Assembly: GCA_020091685.1 (NCBI GenBank)
Contig: CM034592.1
Coordinates: 38,284,705-38,348,704 of the forward strand
From: Lutjanus erythropterus
Taxonomy: Eukaryota > Chordata > Actinopteri > Lutjaniformes > Lutjanidae
Direction: 5' to 3'
Length of the DNA: 64,000 bases
Numbering within the stretch: the stretch's first letter is position 1; every line of letters begins with the position of its first letter. This document shows positions 1-38,089 of this stretch, piece by piece. Below the pieces are notes generated by a model. It was not told where the DNA came from. It saw only the letters and a list, made by a program, of their open reading frames with translations, and did not search any database. The position numbers and the translations under genes are program-made.

Positions 1-611
1 GACATAAATTAACGGGACGGACGAAAGCCTCGATGCTGTGTGTGTTAGCAGAAGCATGCCCCATTAAATCGGCTTGGATTTAAATGAGTGGAAACATCCC
101 TGTAAACTCCATCTTTAATTGATTAGTGGAGTCACTAGGTGTTCAAACATAACACTAAAACATCTCTCAGAGATGTTGAGCAAAACAGAGCCATTGTATT
201 CTGTGTTGTTGGGCCAAAGCCAGAGCGTCATGCTAGAATAGACTCCAAAGCAGTGTCTTTCATATCAGATCCCAGGCTGAGTAATGATGTGAGGCCTGAA
301 ACCTAAGTCTTTGACAACAGCTGGGGCCTCCCATCCTCTAACAATTAAGCAATGCGATATACAACCTTGAAAGTTTTAAATGGACCAAGGCTCCAGCATA
401 GTCACTCTATACTGTCACTCTGATCATCTTTGAGTTATTTACAGACTTGGATATACTATTTGAGATTAAAAAAAAAAAGTAGTCTGTTTATATAATACCT
501 GGTGTTACAAACACAGTTCCACTGGGAAAATTAAACACCTTGTATGTAACATTATTTATCATTAGTGTTGCATTTCAAGCTTTGGTTTAAACAAAAGAAA
601 TGTTTTTAAGA

Positions 612-1158
612 TTAAATGGATAGTTTGGTAAGGAGGTAAGCAAAAGCGTACGCTACATTTTGCTCACTCCATCAGCAAAAACAGTAATTTTAGCTCACAG
701 AAGATGAGAGTTGCTGGTCTATCACTGCCTCGATTGGTTGGTTTATTTGAGTAATTGCGTGACTTCAGTAAATCTGAACTAACCCTTTAAAAGACATGAA
801 TCACACTATAACACAAACAAACAAGGTGGCTTTAGACATGCAGCTCCCATCTTCTGTAAGCTAAAATGACTGTTTTTGCCAAAGTAGTCTGGTGGCTTTG
901 GTGGCAGGGATATAACTTCAGTTTCCTGTTGGAAAAGGCTCTCTGACGGCATGGTAATGTGGTGAAAATATTGTACATACAGCAAACGCTTAAACTGATA
1001 TTGTTTCTTTTAGGTGGGGCTTTTTAAGTGGCTAAACTATATTTTGTTGCTGAACCTGTTCACAGCAGTACATTGCTTAACTTCCTACACCAGCTGACTG
1101 CCATCTGCTGTAGAACCTCATACAATCCCATTTCAAATAATCTGAACTGTACCTTTAA
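612..1158. mobile_element. Fold-back (palindromic) MITE, copy A, degenerate
   Basis: The left end TTAAATGGATAGTTTGG and the right end (complement of TTAAAGGTACAGTTCAGA) match the ends of four other copies in this window. The right arm keeps most of the family: TCTGGTGGCTTTGG, then AGGCTCTCTGACGGC, then AAGTGGCTAAACTATATTTTG. The left arm has a large internal deletion. Both ends carry TTAA. No coding capacity is visible. Confidence 0.75.
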
Positions 1159-3010
1159 TATGATAATCAGAAGGACAATCCAGGCAATGGGAGGAAAGGA
1201 AGAATGAAAAAGTCTTTCTTATATTGGCTAAATAATATAAAATGTCAACATGTTTTGACCACTCCAGGTTTTCATCAGGGCTTTGAACAAACAAACAGAA
1301 GTGTAGCCACATCTAGATAGAAGTACCAGGCGATAGGAGGCAATCACCCGTTTTCCAAGACCACCCAACACATTTTTTTTATCTATGGTTGAGTATACAG
1401 AGCAACCTGCCATCTCTCTTATACCTTTAATATATTTCATTTGCTATGTTTAGCTCCCTGTATGTCTGTGACTCCTGTGTCCGCTCTCCCACTCCTCTGT
1501 GGTTTATGGGAAACTCCTGTTCGAGACATATTCATCAAGACCATTTATCTTTCCAATTCAGCCATCTAATTTAATTATATAAACTTACAATCCCTGTCTT
1601 TGTCATTATAACCGCTTCATTAGTTCTACGAACATGAATAGAGCATTCATTGAGGAAAACCTATAATAAATAAAGCGTACAGTGAAAGTGGAGCTCACCC
1701 ACTTTGAAAAAAAAATTGATCTGACTTGACATAGTTTATGATGAGCTGGTTTCCAGTACATAAATGACTGGGAAACTTTCTTACATCTTTGTTTATAATT
1801 TCTAATTGTCTTTAATGGGGTGCAATCCACATGATTTAAAAATAATTATTGTAACAACAGAGGGAACGGCTTGAAACAACTAAAACATGTATTTAGTGGC
1901 ATAACTCAGTGACTGATGTTGACACAATGAAAACCAAGTATTTACTCAACCCTTAAAATTATAGATTAAGTTGGAGGGAAAAAAATCTAGGTACACTTAA
2001 AGATTTGGAGTACAATGGAGACTTGTAGATTTGGAGTACATAAATTAGATGTACGAAAATGGTTTTCATATGTGAATCATTGCTGTAGGCCTTAGTGCAA
2101 TGAAACGTCGACTTGGCATACCACTACATTCCACAGTCAATTGGTGGAATGTCAGCTTAGCTTGAAATACGTGTACCGAATTAACTTGAAATACACAACA
2201 CAGCTGGATCGCTATTTTCCCTACAAGCCAAATGTTTCAACACTTTATGTTTTTTAAAAAAGTCATGTCTTCCTTTAATTTAATCTCCGTTTGTTTTCTG
2301 TTCCGCCAGCCCTTATCGGTTTCTTGAGCTCAGACATGGCGACGGCCACCCCGCTGTCTGGAAGTTGTCCTTTAGCAGAAGAAAACCGCAGTGTTCTCCT
2401 CCAACAGCTTTTCATGTTGGCATGTGTCCATCCTTTGTACATGAATACATGAGCTGCCTTTGTTTCTCTGGTCCTGTATCAGGTTACTAGGCATGGCTGC
2501 TCCGTGTGTTTAATGGAAATGCTATGCAGGAAAAGGCCATGTGGCAGTCTTGAATATATGTACATCCGTAATGGGATACTCGTGAGTTCCCCTTAGAGTA
2601 ACTGTTTGCCTTATTAGGCTGTCGTCTTGTGACTGCAAACAAACTACAGTGAGATGGAGGAGATTCCTGAGACTGGTGTCCTGACTGGATACTGTATACA
2701 TTATTGTACCTCCGGCTCCAGGAAAGGGGCATGATGCATGTACACCGCAGAGTCACAGGCCATCATGGTGTAAGTGCTTTGCTGAGATGAAATACAGAAC
2801 GTCTATTTATTATCTGCTGGCAGCAGCACATGAGGACATACTCAGTCCCTTGACCATCACAGTTTATACGAGACATCATAATTTGTAGCCTCAGATGGAT
2901 GCTTCTGTTCAGGTCAGAGGGCGAGGAAGGCAGGGTTGATTAGCTGATGAGAATACGTGAGGTTATAAAAGTGACTTTTTATCATCGGATCTGACTTACT
3001 GTGGCCACTT

Positions 3011-4113
3011 ACACTGTAAAAATAAACCCTTTGTTTTAAATTTAAAAAATTAGCGTTAAGACAACTTAGGGTAATATTGTATTGATTCAAAACAAATAAA
3101 CGTTTCTAGTAAATAAACTTCATATTAATTCAGTTGTATGTGAGAAAACATTTCAATAAGCTTAAGATATTAAGTTAAACCAAAAACTTTTTCATTACAC
3201 TGACAGACATTTCAAACAAGTGATTTCCTTTCACATTTTCTCAGTTTGAAGAGCGAGTTCTTCATTTCACACAAAGAACTTCCAGCTTAAGCAGCTCCTG
3301 TTGGAGTGACTTTGTTCCAACATTGACACAAAGACAATATTTAAAACTGCTCCCATTGAATTTCTTAAATATTAAGTATAAGGGGCCTGGGACTGAATTT
3401 AATACTAACCTTCCTCATGGTTCACAGTGTTTTTATTCTTGTGAAAACAAACACAATGACTTATCTTAAAGTGTCTTAGAGACACTGCAATGTGTCATGA
3501 GAGTTTTCACTCTGTACTAGAGCTGCAATGATTGTTCAATTTATAGATTCTTCGAGCAAAAGAAAATTAGTTGACAACTATTTTGGTAATTGATTAATCA
3601 TTTAAGTCATTTTTCAAACTAAAATTTCAAACATTTGCTGTTACCAGCTTATTAAATGTAAGGATTTGCTGTTTTACTTTGTCATTTATGATAGTAAATG
3701 AACAGTCTTTGTGTTTTTGACTTTTGGGTGGACAAAAGCTATTTGAAGATATCTCTTGGGGTTCTGGGAAATTGTGATGAGCATTTTTTTTTTTACAATT
3801 TTGTGACATTTTATAGATTAAAGGATTAATTGTAAAAATAATCTACTGATTAATTGATAATGAAAACAATTATTAGTTGCAGCCATACTCTGTGATCATT
3901 CATTCACCCCTTTTCCAAGTCAAAAGACTTCAAGTTGGAAGAACTCATGTTTATTAGTTCTGAAGTGTTCTGAAATTAGTAGCATAAAATAATACTAATA
4001 CTAGAAATTTGAAGTTGAATTAAGTTGAATAAATGCAACTTGTATATTTAAGTGTAGAAAAAAAGATTAGTTGATTCCACAAAATTCTTGTATGATTTTT
4101 TTTTTTACAGTGT
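3011..4113. mobile_element. Non-autonomous TIR element (ACACTGTAAAAA ends) with a nested insertion
   Basis: It begins ACACTGTAAAAATAAA and ends with a T-run followed by ACAGTGT, giving short A-rich terminal inverted repeats. About 370 bp of its 1.1 kb is a later hAT-like insertion (3518-3886). Part of its interior (around 3128-3175, including AATAAGCTTAAGATATTAAG) recurs in opposite orientation near 49755-49790, so the interior belongs to a dispersed family. No ORF of note. Confidence 0.6.
3518..3886. mobile_element. hAT-like MITE (AGAGCTGCAA type), nested in 3011-4113
   Basis: The ends read TAGAGCTGCAATGATT and ATTAGTTGCAGCCAT. The interior shows the family hallmarks AAAATTAGTTGACAACTATTTTG and GATTAATCATTTAAGTCATTTTTCA. 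Similar copies occur at 28222, 37802 and 54870. ACTCTGT flanks both sides as an imperfect duplication of about 8 bp, consistent with hAT insertion. Confidence 0.7.
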
Positions 4114-5073
4114 ACATGCTATTATTTCTCCCATGATTCAGGACAGTAGTTGCAAATACACATCTACTTGATGCTGCTGTAAGCATTTCTTTACATGAAC
4201 AGCAACAAAATAAATATGATATACGGGAGATTTAAAAACCACACACATGCAGCCGTAGAGTCTAAGATTATAGAGGCGTGTCAGTTGTAGTTTCCCAGTC
4301 GGTGGATTTTCCATAGAGAACGCGTGCCGGTGGAGAGACTTCTCTCTTTATTGCTGGGACTCAGGGGAGCCACTGTGCTGCTGGCTAAGGGCTGCGTGTG
4401 TGTGCAGCACGGGCCTGCAGGGGATGAGCGTGGGGCTCGGTGTCCATAAATCTTGCCCAAGACCCCTCCCTCTCTGACTCCCCCAACCCACCCTAACCCT
4501 TTCACACATACAGAGAGGCTCAGACACAGAGGCCTGCAGGCCTTTGCCAGGCTCCCCAGACAGAGCTTTTTATCTTCAGCCTCTCTTAGCTTTACACTGA
4601 CCCACGGCACCCTGAACTAATCTTAATGGTTGTTGGAGGACTTGAGGTGATCACGCCCCCCTGACCTCATCGTTGTGCTAAAGAGAATGTACATAGTTTT
4701 AGGTCTCTTGGCTATGCAAGACTATAGTAGGCCACCCATGATGTGACAAGTCATTTAGTATACGACTGAGTGTTAACAATGTATGTGAATAAAAGAAGGC
4801 AGTGGAGTAAAATTATTTTACTTCTAATATAAAAAAATAACAATAAGATAAAATTAGTAACAATATTTAAAACATTTTAGAGATAATGTTTTAAGAAAAT
4901 GTATTACTAATATTAAGTAACTCAAGACTATTGTCAGATTTTTCTTAAAAAACCCCAAAACAAGCAAATGAATAACTTGCAATGGATACAGTATCTACAG
5001 TAAAAGTTCACCTTTCAAACTGTCCACCAAGACCACTGGCCATTACATTTTTAAGTAATTTGCAGGCCTCTGA

Positions 5074-6105
5074 TAAAGGACCATACCAGTGGTTTTAAAT
5101 GTGTAAGGGGTAATGTACAGTGAGCAGCTCATGATTGTGAAATAAATCCAGACAGGCTACTTAATAAAAATCAATAATTAGACTAAAAATATTGTTTTGA
5201 TAATGTTTTTTTTATATGATTTTATAGCTGCTGCCCAGAATCTATTTATCATATATTATCCATAGCAACAGTCTGTTATTCATAGCAGTGGTTGGCTGTT
5301 CAGAACTAAAAGACTGTAAAATGCTGCAAGTGACTAATCAGAATCAGGTGTTCAACAAAGCAGTGTAATAATTTACAAAAAATGTACTATACAGCTGACG
5401 CTTCTTTATGAGAGCTATTAGTTTCTGTTCATCTCAGTATGCTTTAAAAAGCTACTTGCAGAGACGTAAAACTTTATTAGTAAGGTAATCATCACTGTCC
5501 ACAGTGTCTCACCTGGACTCTGATGATGTTGCTTTATCAGCGAGTGGTACTGCAGGTGCTGGCAAGAGTTGGTGGTGTAGTTTGGAAGCTGCTGGAACAA
5601 GTTAGCCTTAAAGGCTGTCAGGAGACCCTCCTTGGGCAGGTTTAAGGAAAAAAAATAATGGTTTGGGTTAAAATAAAAAAAGAATTGCCAGAAAGGACTT
5701 CTGGTCCTGAGGGTTCCCTTCTCCCATGTACAGTTTGGGATGCTGCAAACTTGAAATTGTAATAATCAGCTGCCAGAAAAGTATGTTACTGGTGGACACT
5801 CTTATCAGAAAGGCCAATCTAGAAGGCAAACAAATAACTGTGTAGTGAAATGTTTACTGTAACTTGTCTGTCTGTCCATTTATCAAATAAGGGTACTGAT
5901 AATTTGTGTGATGGTCTCCCTATATAAAGCAAGACTAAAACTTTCTGAATATTGATTTTCATAGCCTTCTGAAAGGCACAGGGAACAACTGTGTGTGCCT
6001 GGAAGGTAAAAAATAATCTAAAAAATGAAATTTGAAAAAAATTGTTTACAGTAATTTAAAACACATGTAATTTGTAGCATGGAAAACCACTGCTATGGTC
6101 CTTTA
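5074..6105. mobile_element. TIR DNA element, 1.03 kb, non-autonomous
   Basis: The left end TAAAGGACCATACCAGTGG plus TTTT is mirrored at the right end; the two 23-bp termini differ at one position when one is reverse-complemented. The interior has no transposase-like ORF. It contains a dispersed repeat also found at 11290 (see 5222-5375). I cannot name the family from the termini alone. Confidence 0.7.
5222..5375 (+). repeat. Dispersed repeat (TATCCATAGCAACAGTCTGTTATT type)
   Basis: The segment with ATAGCAACAGTCTGTTATT, then AGACTGTAAAATGCTGCA, then CTAATCAGAATCAGGTGTTCAACAAAGC recurs at 11290-11400 in the same order (ATAGCAATGGTCTGTTAT, AGACTTTAGAATGCTG, ACCAATCGGAATCGAG). Two diverged copies of one interspersed family; class unknown. 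Confidence 0.6.
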
Positions 6106-6618
6106 AGCTGTCATCAACAAGGAAATATGCATAAACAACTACGACTCAATAAAATTAAAAACTGCTGCACAAGAAGGATGTTGTGTGGCACAATTGTGAT
6201 TCTGTGATTTATGCTGTTTGTTTGTTTCATTTATGTGGCTGAAAAAATGGGCTTACTTGACGTAATACGTGGTGGTCTTGTGATTTATTTGGAGAGCGTG
6301 GTCTGTTATCAGAAGTATGACAAGTGGAAATTAATCACATGAAGATCACAGTTGATTCTGGGAAGTCCCATGAGGCTGCTTATGTGGTTTAGCCAGTGTT
6401 GTGACTTGCCACCCTCAGATGCATGTCTAGTCGTGGGACTCTCTAAAAGCAGACTGCAGTACATTACATAGATTTTATGGCATTACATATAACACCTTTA
6501 CAGAACCTGGTGTTTGGCTGTGAGATTAAAGATGCTGTAAAATTCTCTGTGCATGACTGTGAAATCAGCAATGATTGATTTGCCTCATCCTTAACACACT
6601 GTCTTTGTCTCCTCGCAG

Positions 6619-32847
<26,229 letters not shown>

Positions 32848-33575
32848 CCCTCCCGAGCGGAGCAGAGGGGGGAAAATAACGGCGGTTGGGATGCAGGGCT
32901 CTGGCTGTGGAGGATGGAGTGGATGTTTTTTCGCGTTACAGTGTGTCTGGTCTTCCCACCAGACTACCATTCATCCCCCGTTCCCCCTCTCCACTTCCCT
33001 CTCTCCTCCTCTTATCCCCTCACCCCGACTCTCCCTCCATCCTTGGGATCAGCTGTGGAGAGTCGTGGAAACAAAAGGTCCACGTGATGACGAGGCGTCA
33101 GAGGGACCCGCAGCCGACCCACCTTTGGAGCTAGAAACACGGGAGGTTAGAAGTGACCAGCAACACATTTTTCAATCTTCCACCAATTTTCATTTGATGT
33201 TGAACATTTTATTTTTTTTTTTGGTTTGTTTGTTCTGATAATTTTGTAAAGAATTTTTTAAAGAAAAAAAAAGAAAAACTGAGAAAAGGCAAGGAGTTTA
33301 TCTAAATTTATAGATGATATAAGGTTGTACACTAGACGAACTGAGTAGGAAAGCTACCCTTTAAAAGGGCAACAAAAAAAAAAAAAAGAAAACAAGGAAG
33401 AGCTGAGGAGAGGAGGCCATCCTCAACAAGGTGTGGATATTGTCTTTGCCGTTTTTAATTTTGGACATCATGAGGAAACACAGAGTTCTCTGTGGCCTTC
33501 TGAAAGGCAAACAAACCCAGAGGAGACCAAGGGGCCTGATGTGCACTCCCAACTGTTTCCCCAGGAGAGAAACTA

Positions 33576-33581
33576 AATAAA
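33576..33581 (+). terminator. ephb2: Possible proximal poly(A) signal AATAAA
   Basis: AATAAA followed at once by an A-run and then ACCATGAAATGG. No strong GT-rich downstream element is visible, so use is uncertain. Confidence 0.3.
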
Positions 33582-34051
33582 AAAAAACCATGAAATGGAC
33601 AACTTTTGGCATAGACTGATGTCAAAAACACATTCATTCAGACTGACAATTCACACATGGTGAAATCAACACTCAAGAAAAAGAAAACATTTTTTTCTCA
33701 TTGCAAGTAATTTTCTATATTGTGTGAAATTTTGTGATGAAGATTCCGTCTCACCATGCTTCCTCTCACTATAGACAAAATGATGAGTTTGTTTTTTTTT
33801 TTCTTTCACAGTGAAATACTCACAGCTTGCCAAATAGAACTCTTCCCTTTTTGCACCCCAATCATGATCCTGTACTGTACATATCAGATGCACTTGACCT
33901 GCCACAACGCGAAGACTCAGAAACAGATATAATCGATTGGTTCAGGAGCAGAAGAACTGATCGCAGGGAGGATTTAAGTTGTTGTCGCCATCGGTTTCTT
34001 TCCTTATTATGTGAAAATATAGAGAAAAAGCAGTCCAACTTCATACACAGA

Positions 34052-34584
34052 TTAAAGGGATAGTTTGGATTATTTGATATGGGGTTGTATGAGGGAACTG
34101 CTGTGGTCAGGGTCAGCAACAAAATGTATTTAGCTAGTTAAAAAAGGGTTAGTTAAAGTGTAGGGTACATTTAGGAAGTTTTCACAGCTTAACTTTGACA
34201 TCTGACAGCCTTTTCTGACGAGAGACCTTCATTATTTAAGCCAAATATCGCTCTCTCCAAACCAACCAAATTCCATAGGTGATTTTTGTAATTTTACCTC
34301 ACAGAACACTGGGGTTGCTGAGTTCACCTACGGAGTTGTGTTGGTTTGTAGAGTGATATTTGGCTTATACAGCAGGCAGTTTGAGGCCTTTTTTTTAAGT
34401 AGTTAAGACACATTTTGTTACTTACCCCGTCCACAGCAGTACAGTGCTTAGCTTTGATGCTGGTGCAACTCTCTGCTTCTCTAAACTGCGGGTGTGCTGA
34501 ACGCTGTCTCCTGTCGGTAATACACTGACTATGGACAAGTACCTTGCACAACCCCACTTCAGATATTCCAAAGTATCCCTTTAA
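34052..34584. mobile_element. Fold-back MITE, copy D, flanked by TTAA
   Basis: It starts TTAAAGGGATAGTTTGGATT and ends CCAAAGTATCCCTTTAA, so TTAA is present at both ends. Left arm: CTGCTGTGGTCAGGGTCAGC, then ATCTGACAGCCTTTTCTGACG. Right arm: TTTTAAGTAGTTAAGACACA, then CACAGCAGTACAGTGC, then GCTGGTGCAACTCTCTGCTT. The middle is shortened relative to copies C and E. Confidence 0.85.
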
Positions 34585-36442
34585 CGCGAAAAGAAACAGG
34601 TTCTACTGTTTCCATCAGAGTCCACATACCCTCCTTCACGTTGTTCATCTCCAATGCCGTCTGTGCACATGTTGCACGTGCGTACCACATGCACAAAGAA
34701 GCAGTGGCTCCCGTTGGGCCTCATGTTTGATAGCATGCTGAGTGAGTGGTTAATTTCACAGTGCTTTGATTTGCTGCAATTACTAGAAGTCTGTTTGGTA
34801 AGAGCTTGGATTTGACACACTTTACAGATTATAATGTGGCTGCATTATATTCAGTGTTTCTTCTTCCAATTTTCCTTTTGAAAAAAAAAAACATTTTTAT
34901 GTTTAAAGTGTTACAGTTTTGATACCACACATGGTTATTTTACACAGACAGTCATGAATACACTTTACAATCAGGCGTTTGTTGAATGAAAAACAAAATG
35001 CAACGTGTTATATTTTTGCAATTTCTGTATGGATATTATTGACTTGTTATTATTATCACTTTTAGTTTTTTTTTTCTGCACTGAGTCGACTGTTTGACTC
35101 CAACAAACACTCTGGATCTTCCATTGATGCTTAGAAATTTATTTTGAAACATGAATCATGTTGGTGCACACAACCATGTAGATAAACAGCAGGTTTTTGG
35201 TTTCATTTTATGGACAGTATATGCATTTATTGTACGGTTTCCTGTGAACAATACTGTCTCATGAGTACAGAGCTGTCAATCACTGTTTGTGTTGTCATCT
35301 GTAACCTGGCGTTAAGGGTTGCGGGGGGAAAGATGGAGCTCATAGCGATGCAGTGATTCCCTGGAGAGGCGTGGGTTTATGTACACAGCCAGTAAATGAT
35401 ATCAGCAGCGCAGAGTTCCTACTGGGCTCCGCTCCGAGAACCTGACAGCCAGACATGGACATCCAGCTGCGAGCCATCGGTAAGATGTGTCCGTTCACAG
35501 CGGGGTAGGCCGCGCCCCGATCACAGCCGCTCTGTCCAGGCGCTGATTCCCTCTCCCTTCCCTTGATCACACACATGCCTGTCAGCCACCTGTCTGCCGC
35601 TCCCACTGATCTCCACAGTCGGCTTCCAGCAGTTGTCTGGCCTCGTCTCGGCGAGTTTAAAAGCACTAACAGCAGCAGTCAAACTGCCGTTCATCAGTGG
35701 GACAGTTGTGTCTTGTCTTGTCCTGATGCTGCATGTGGAAAAAAAAAAGATTCCTCCAGACTGGACAATGCTGCCATGTTCGCTCATACCAAATCTTCAG
35801 ACTTGACCTGAGTTTTGTGGTGTCACTACAGACAGCTTTAGCACCAAAGCCCTCAGTTAAAGAGAGTGAGAAACCTCACTCACTGCACCCCCTGTCGTCT
35901 TACCTTTCATTATCCCTGGCTGTCCAGAGAATTCAAGGCCGAAAGCGGAGGAGGAGGGATTTTTATTCTCTTTCTGCTCCGTAATCCTCTCCTCGGTTAT
36001 TTTCATCTGCAGTGCAACACATCAGAACGAATATTTCCCCTGGAAGCTTTTACAACATATGAAACTGGAGGAGGAGAATCATGAGCTGTTAGTCAGAACT
36101 GAGAGGCGACTGAGAAGTGATGCTGTGACCTAAATGCCACTGATGCCAACATGCAGTTTGCTTTTTTAACTGAGCTTTAGAACCGTCTTCCTTTTCCATT
36201 TCTCAGTACTTAACAGCTCATCAGTTTTACGCTGCAAGGCTCTTCTCATGGTGCGGCAAATATTCCGTCGTCAGGAAAAACACTTAACGTTGTTCAAGAA
36301 ATTAATCTAAAGTATACACAAGGCTGGTGAGTTTCTGCTCCGGCCCCATTAAAGCTCATTCAGATGCTTGTCCACGGACGCTGCCAAGACTTTGAGTTAT
36401 TAATCAAGCAATTATCCTTGAACTTTGCTTGAAGGAACTACC

Positions 36443-37237
36443 TTAAAGGGAAAGTTTGGATTATTTGAAGTGGGGCTCTATGACGTACTTATAGATAGTC
36501 AGTGTATTAGCTGCAGGAGATGCAGGTCGAAAATTCATTTGACTTTTATTTATATAGCGTCAAATCATTACAAAGTTATTTCAGGGCACTTTTCAAATAG
36601 AGCAGGAGGACCGTACTCTTTATAAACCCAATTGTTCCCACCAAGAGCAAGCACTGAGGTGACTGACAAGTAAAAAGTTGATTTTAACAAGCAAAAACCT
36701 AAAAAATCAATATCAGTTCAACTGTATGCTATTTTTAAAATATTTCAACCGCTTCACCTTAGCATCAGACAGCCTTTCCTGACAAGAAACCACTGTTATA
36801 TAAGCCAGATATCACTCTCTAGTGCAATCAACCAGACTCCATAGGATAGAAATGCTGGTCTGATGCTGCCTCGATGTGTTTGTTTGTTTGTATTATTGTG
36901 TGACTTGAAATAACCTTTTAAAACATTGAAGTCACACAATAATACAAACAAACTTACAGATCGAGGCAGAGGTAGACCAGCAGCCCCTGTGCTCTGCAAG
37001 GTAAAATGACTGATTTTGCCAGTGGAGTCTGGTCGAGCGGCTTGTATAGCAGCAGTTTCTCATCGAAAAGGCTGTCTGATGGTAAAGTGAAGCACTGAAA
37101 ATACTCCAAGTGCAGCGTACACTTAAAGTGATGTTGACTTTTTTAGATGGGCCTTTTTTAAGTGGCTAAAATATGTTTTGTTGTTGACTCACTACCTCAT
37201 ACAGCCCCGCTTCAAATAATCCAAACTACCCCTTTAA
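36443..37237. mobile_element. Fold-back MITE, copy E, flanked by TTAA, with nested insertion
   Basis: It starts TTAAAGGGAAAGTTTGGATT and ends AATCCAAACTACCCCTTTAA. TTAA is present at both ends. The arms mirror each other: ATGCTGCCTCGATGTGTTTG against ACTTACAGATCGAGGCAGAGG, and CATCAGACAGCCTTTCCTGACAAG against CATCGAAAAGGCTGTCTGATG. A different repeat has inserted into the left arm at about 36528-36680. Confidence 0.88.
36528..36680 (+). mobile_element. Dispersed repeat inserted in fold-back copy E
   Basis: TTTATTTATATAGCGTCAAATC, then AAAGTTATTTCAGGGCACTT, then CAAATAGAGCAGGAGGACCG and CCAAGAGCAAGCACTGAGG. This is a common fish repeat that typically starts with TTTATTTATATAGCGCC. It interrupts the left arm, so it is younger than the fold-back insertion. 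Confidence 0.65.
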
Positions 37238-37801
37238 ACAAGGTGGGCGGAAATCCTTATTGCTGAAATTGACTTTGTGTTACATACTGTCAGTATTTTC
37301 TTGTCACAAAGAGAATACTTTTTTTGTCAAGCTCCTTCTGAAGGGTTAGTGTGTTGTTTTTCCATTTCATCTGAAGGAGTTTAAGAAAGCCTTTTGATCG
37401 GATGTGGAGTGTTTGAAAGCACTGCATGAAGTATTTATGTATCTTATGATTTTGTTGGCACAAAAGAGACATATTGTTGCAGCTTGAGCTGAGCAATGAT
37501 AGTAGGAGAAAAGATTGACGCACTTATGTCAAGTGTTTCAAGTGATTCCGATTCCTTTTCAATGGCACAGTGGCTGTTTTCTTTACTCCAAAGCCCGAAG
37601 CTGTGAAAAAAGCCCTGACACCCTAATTCTAGACTATTAAAAAATGTATAGAAAGCAAGTTACTAATTCATCTGGTACAGATTTTATGGAGGGCATGCTT
37701 CGAAAAGAAATTTTATATGGTGATTATTGTTTTATCAGCTCTCTGACATCAGAATGAATATTTCATTTAGGTGAAATAATTGTACATTATCGTAAGTGGT
37801 T

Positions 37802-38089
37802 TAGGGCTGCAACTAGCAATTATTTTCATTATCGATTAGTCTGTGGATAATTTTCCTGATTAATTCATTAGTTCTCAGGTCTGTAAAATGTCAGAAAATG
37901 ATGAAAATTGTTGATGAGTGTTTCCCAAAGCCCAAAATGACATCCTCAAATATCTTGTTTTCAATCAGAGAATTTGCACATTTTTTTCCTCCAAAATGAC
38001 TCAAAACAACTATTTCATTATCAGTATAATTACCGTTTAATTTAACAGTTGACAACAAATAGATTAATCGACTAATTGTTGCAGCTCTA
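37802..38089. mobile_element. hAT-like MITE (AGGGCTGCAAC family) with 8-bp flank duplication
   Basis: It starts TAGGGCTGCAACTAGCAATT and ends ATTGTTGCAGCTCTA. The flanks AAGTGGTT and AAATGGTT match at 7 of 8 bases. The interior (TTTTCATTATCGATTAGTC, AATGTCAGAAAATGATGAAAA, TTTCCCAAAGCCCAAAATGAC) is the standard fish family sequence. Best preserved of the four copies. Confidence 0.85.

Larger units (their letters stand above)
1..6618 (+). other. ephb2: ephb2 intron, 3' part (no coding exon seen)
   Basis: The first recognisable exon starts at 6619 in phase 1, so the preceding sequence must be intronic. The exon expected before it (first fibronectin type III repeat, usually about 336 bp) is not seen in any frame here, so it should lie upstream of the window. 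The stretch is AT-rich and holds a fold-back element (612-1158), a TIR element (3011-4113) with an hAT-like insertion, and a second TIR element (5074-6105). 2270-2760 and 4260-4640 are less AT-rich and could be conserved noncoding DNA, but nothing in them is diagnostic. The rest shows no recognisable feature. Confidence 0.8.

Noticed and set aside
2336-2450. Short reading frame from ATGGCGACGGCCACC as a coding exon
   Set aside because: It stops after about 38 codons, has no donor in frame and no similarity to the Eph ectodomain.
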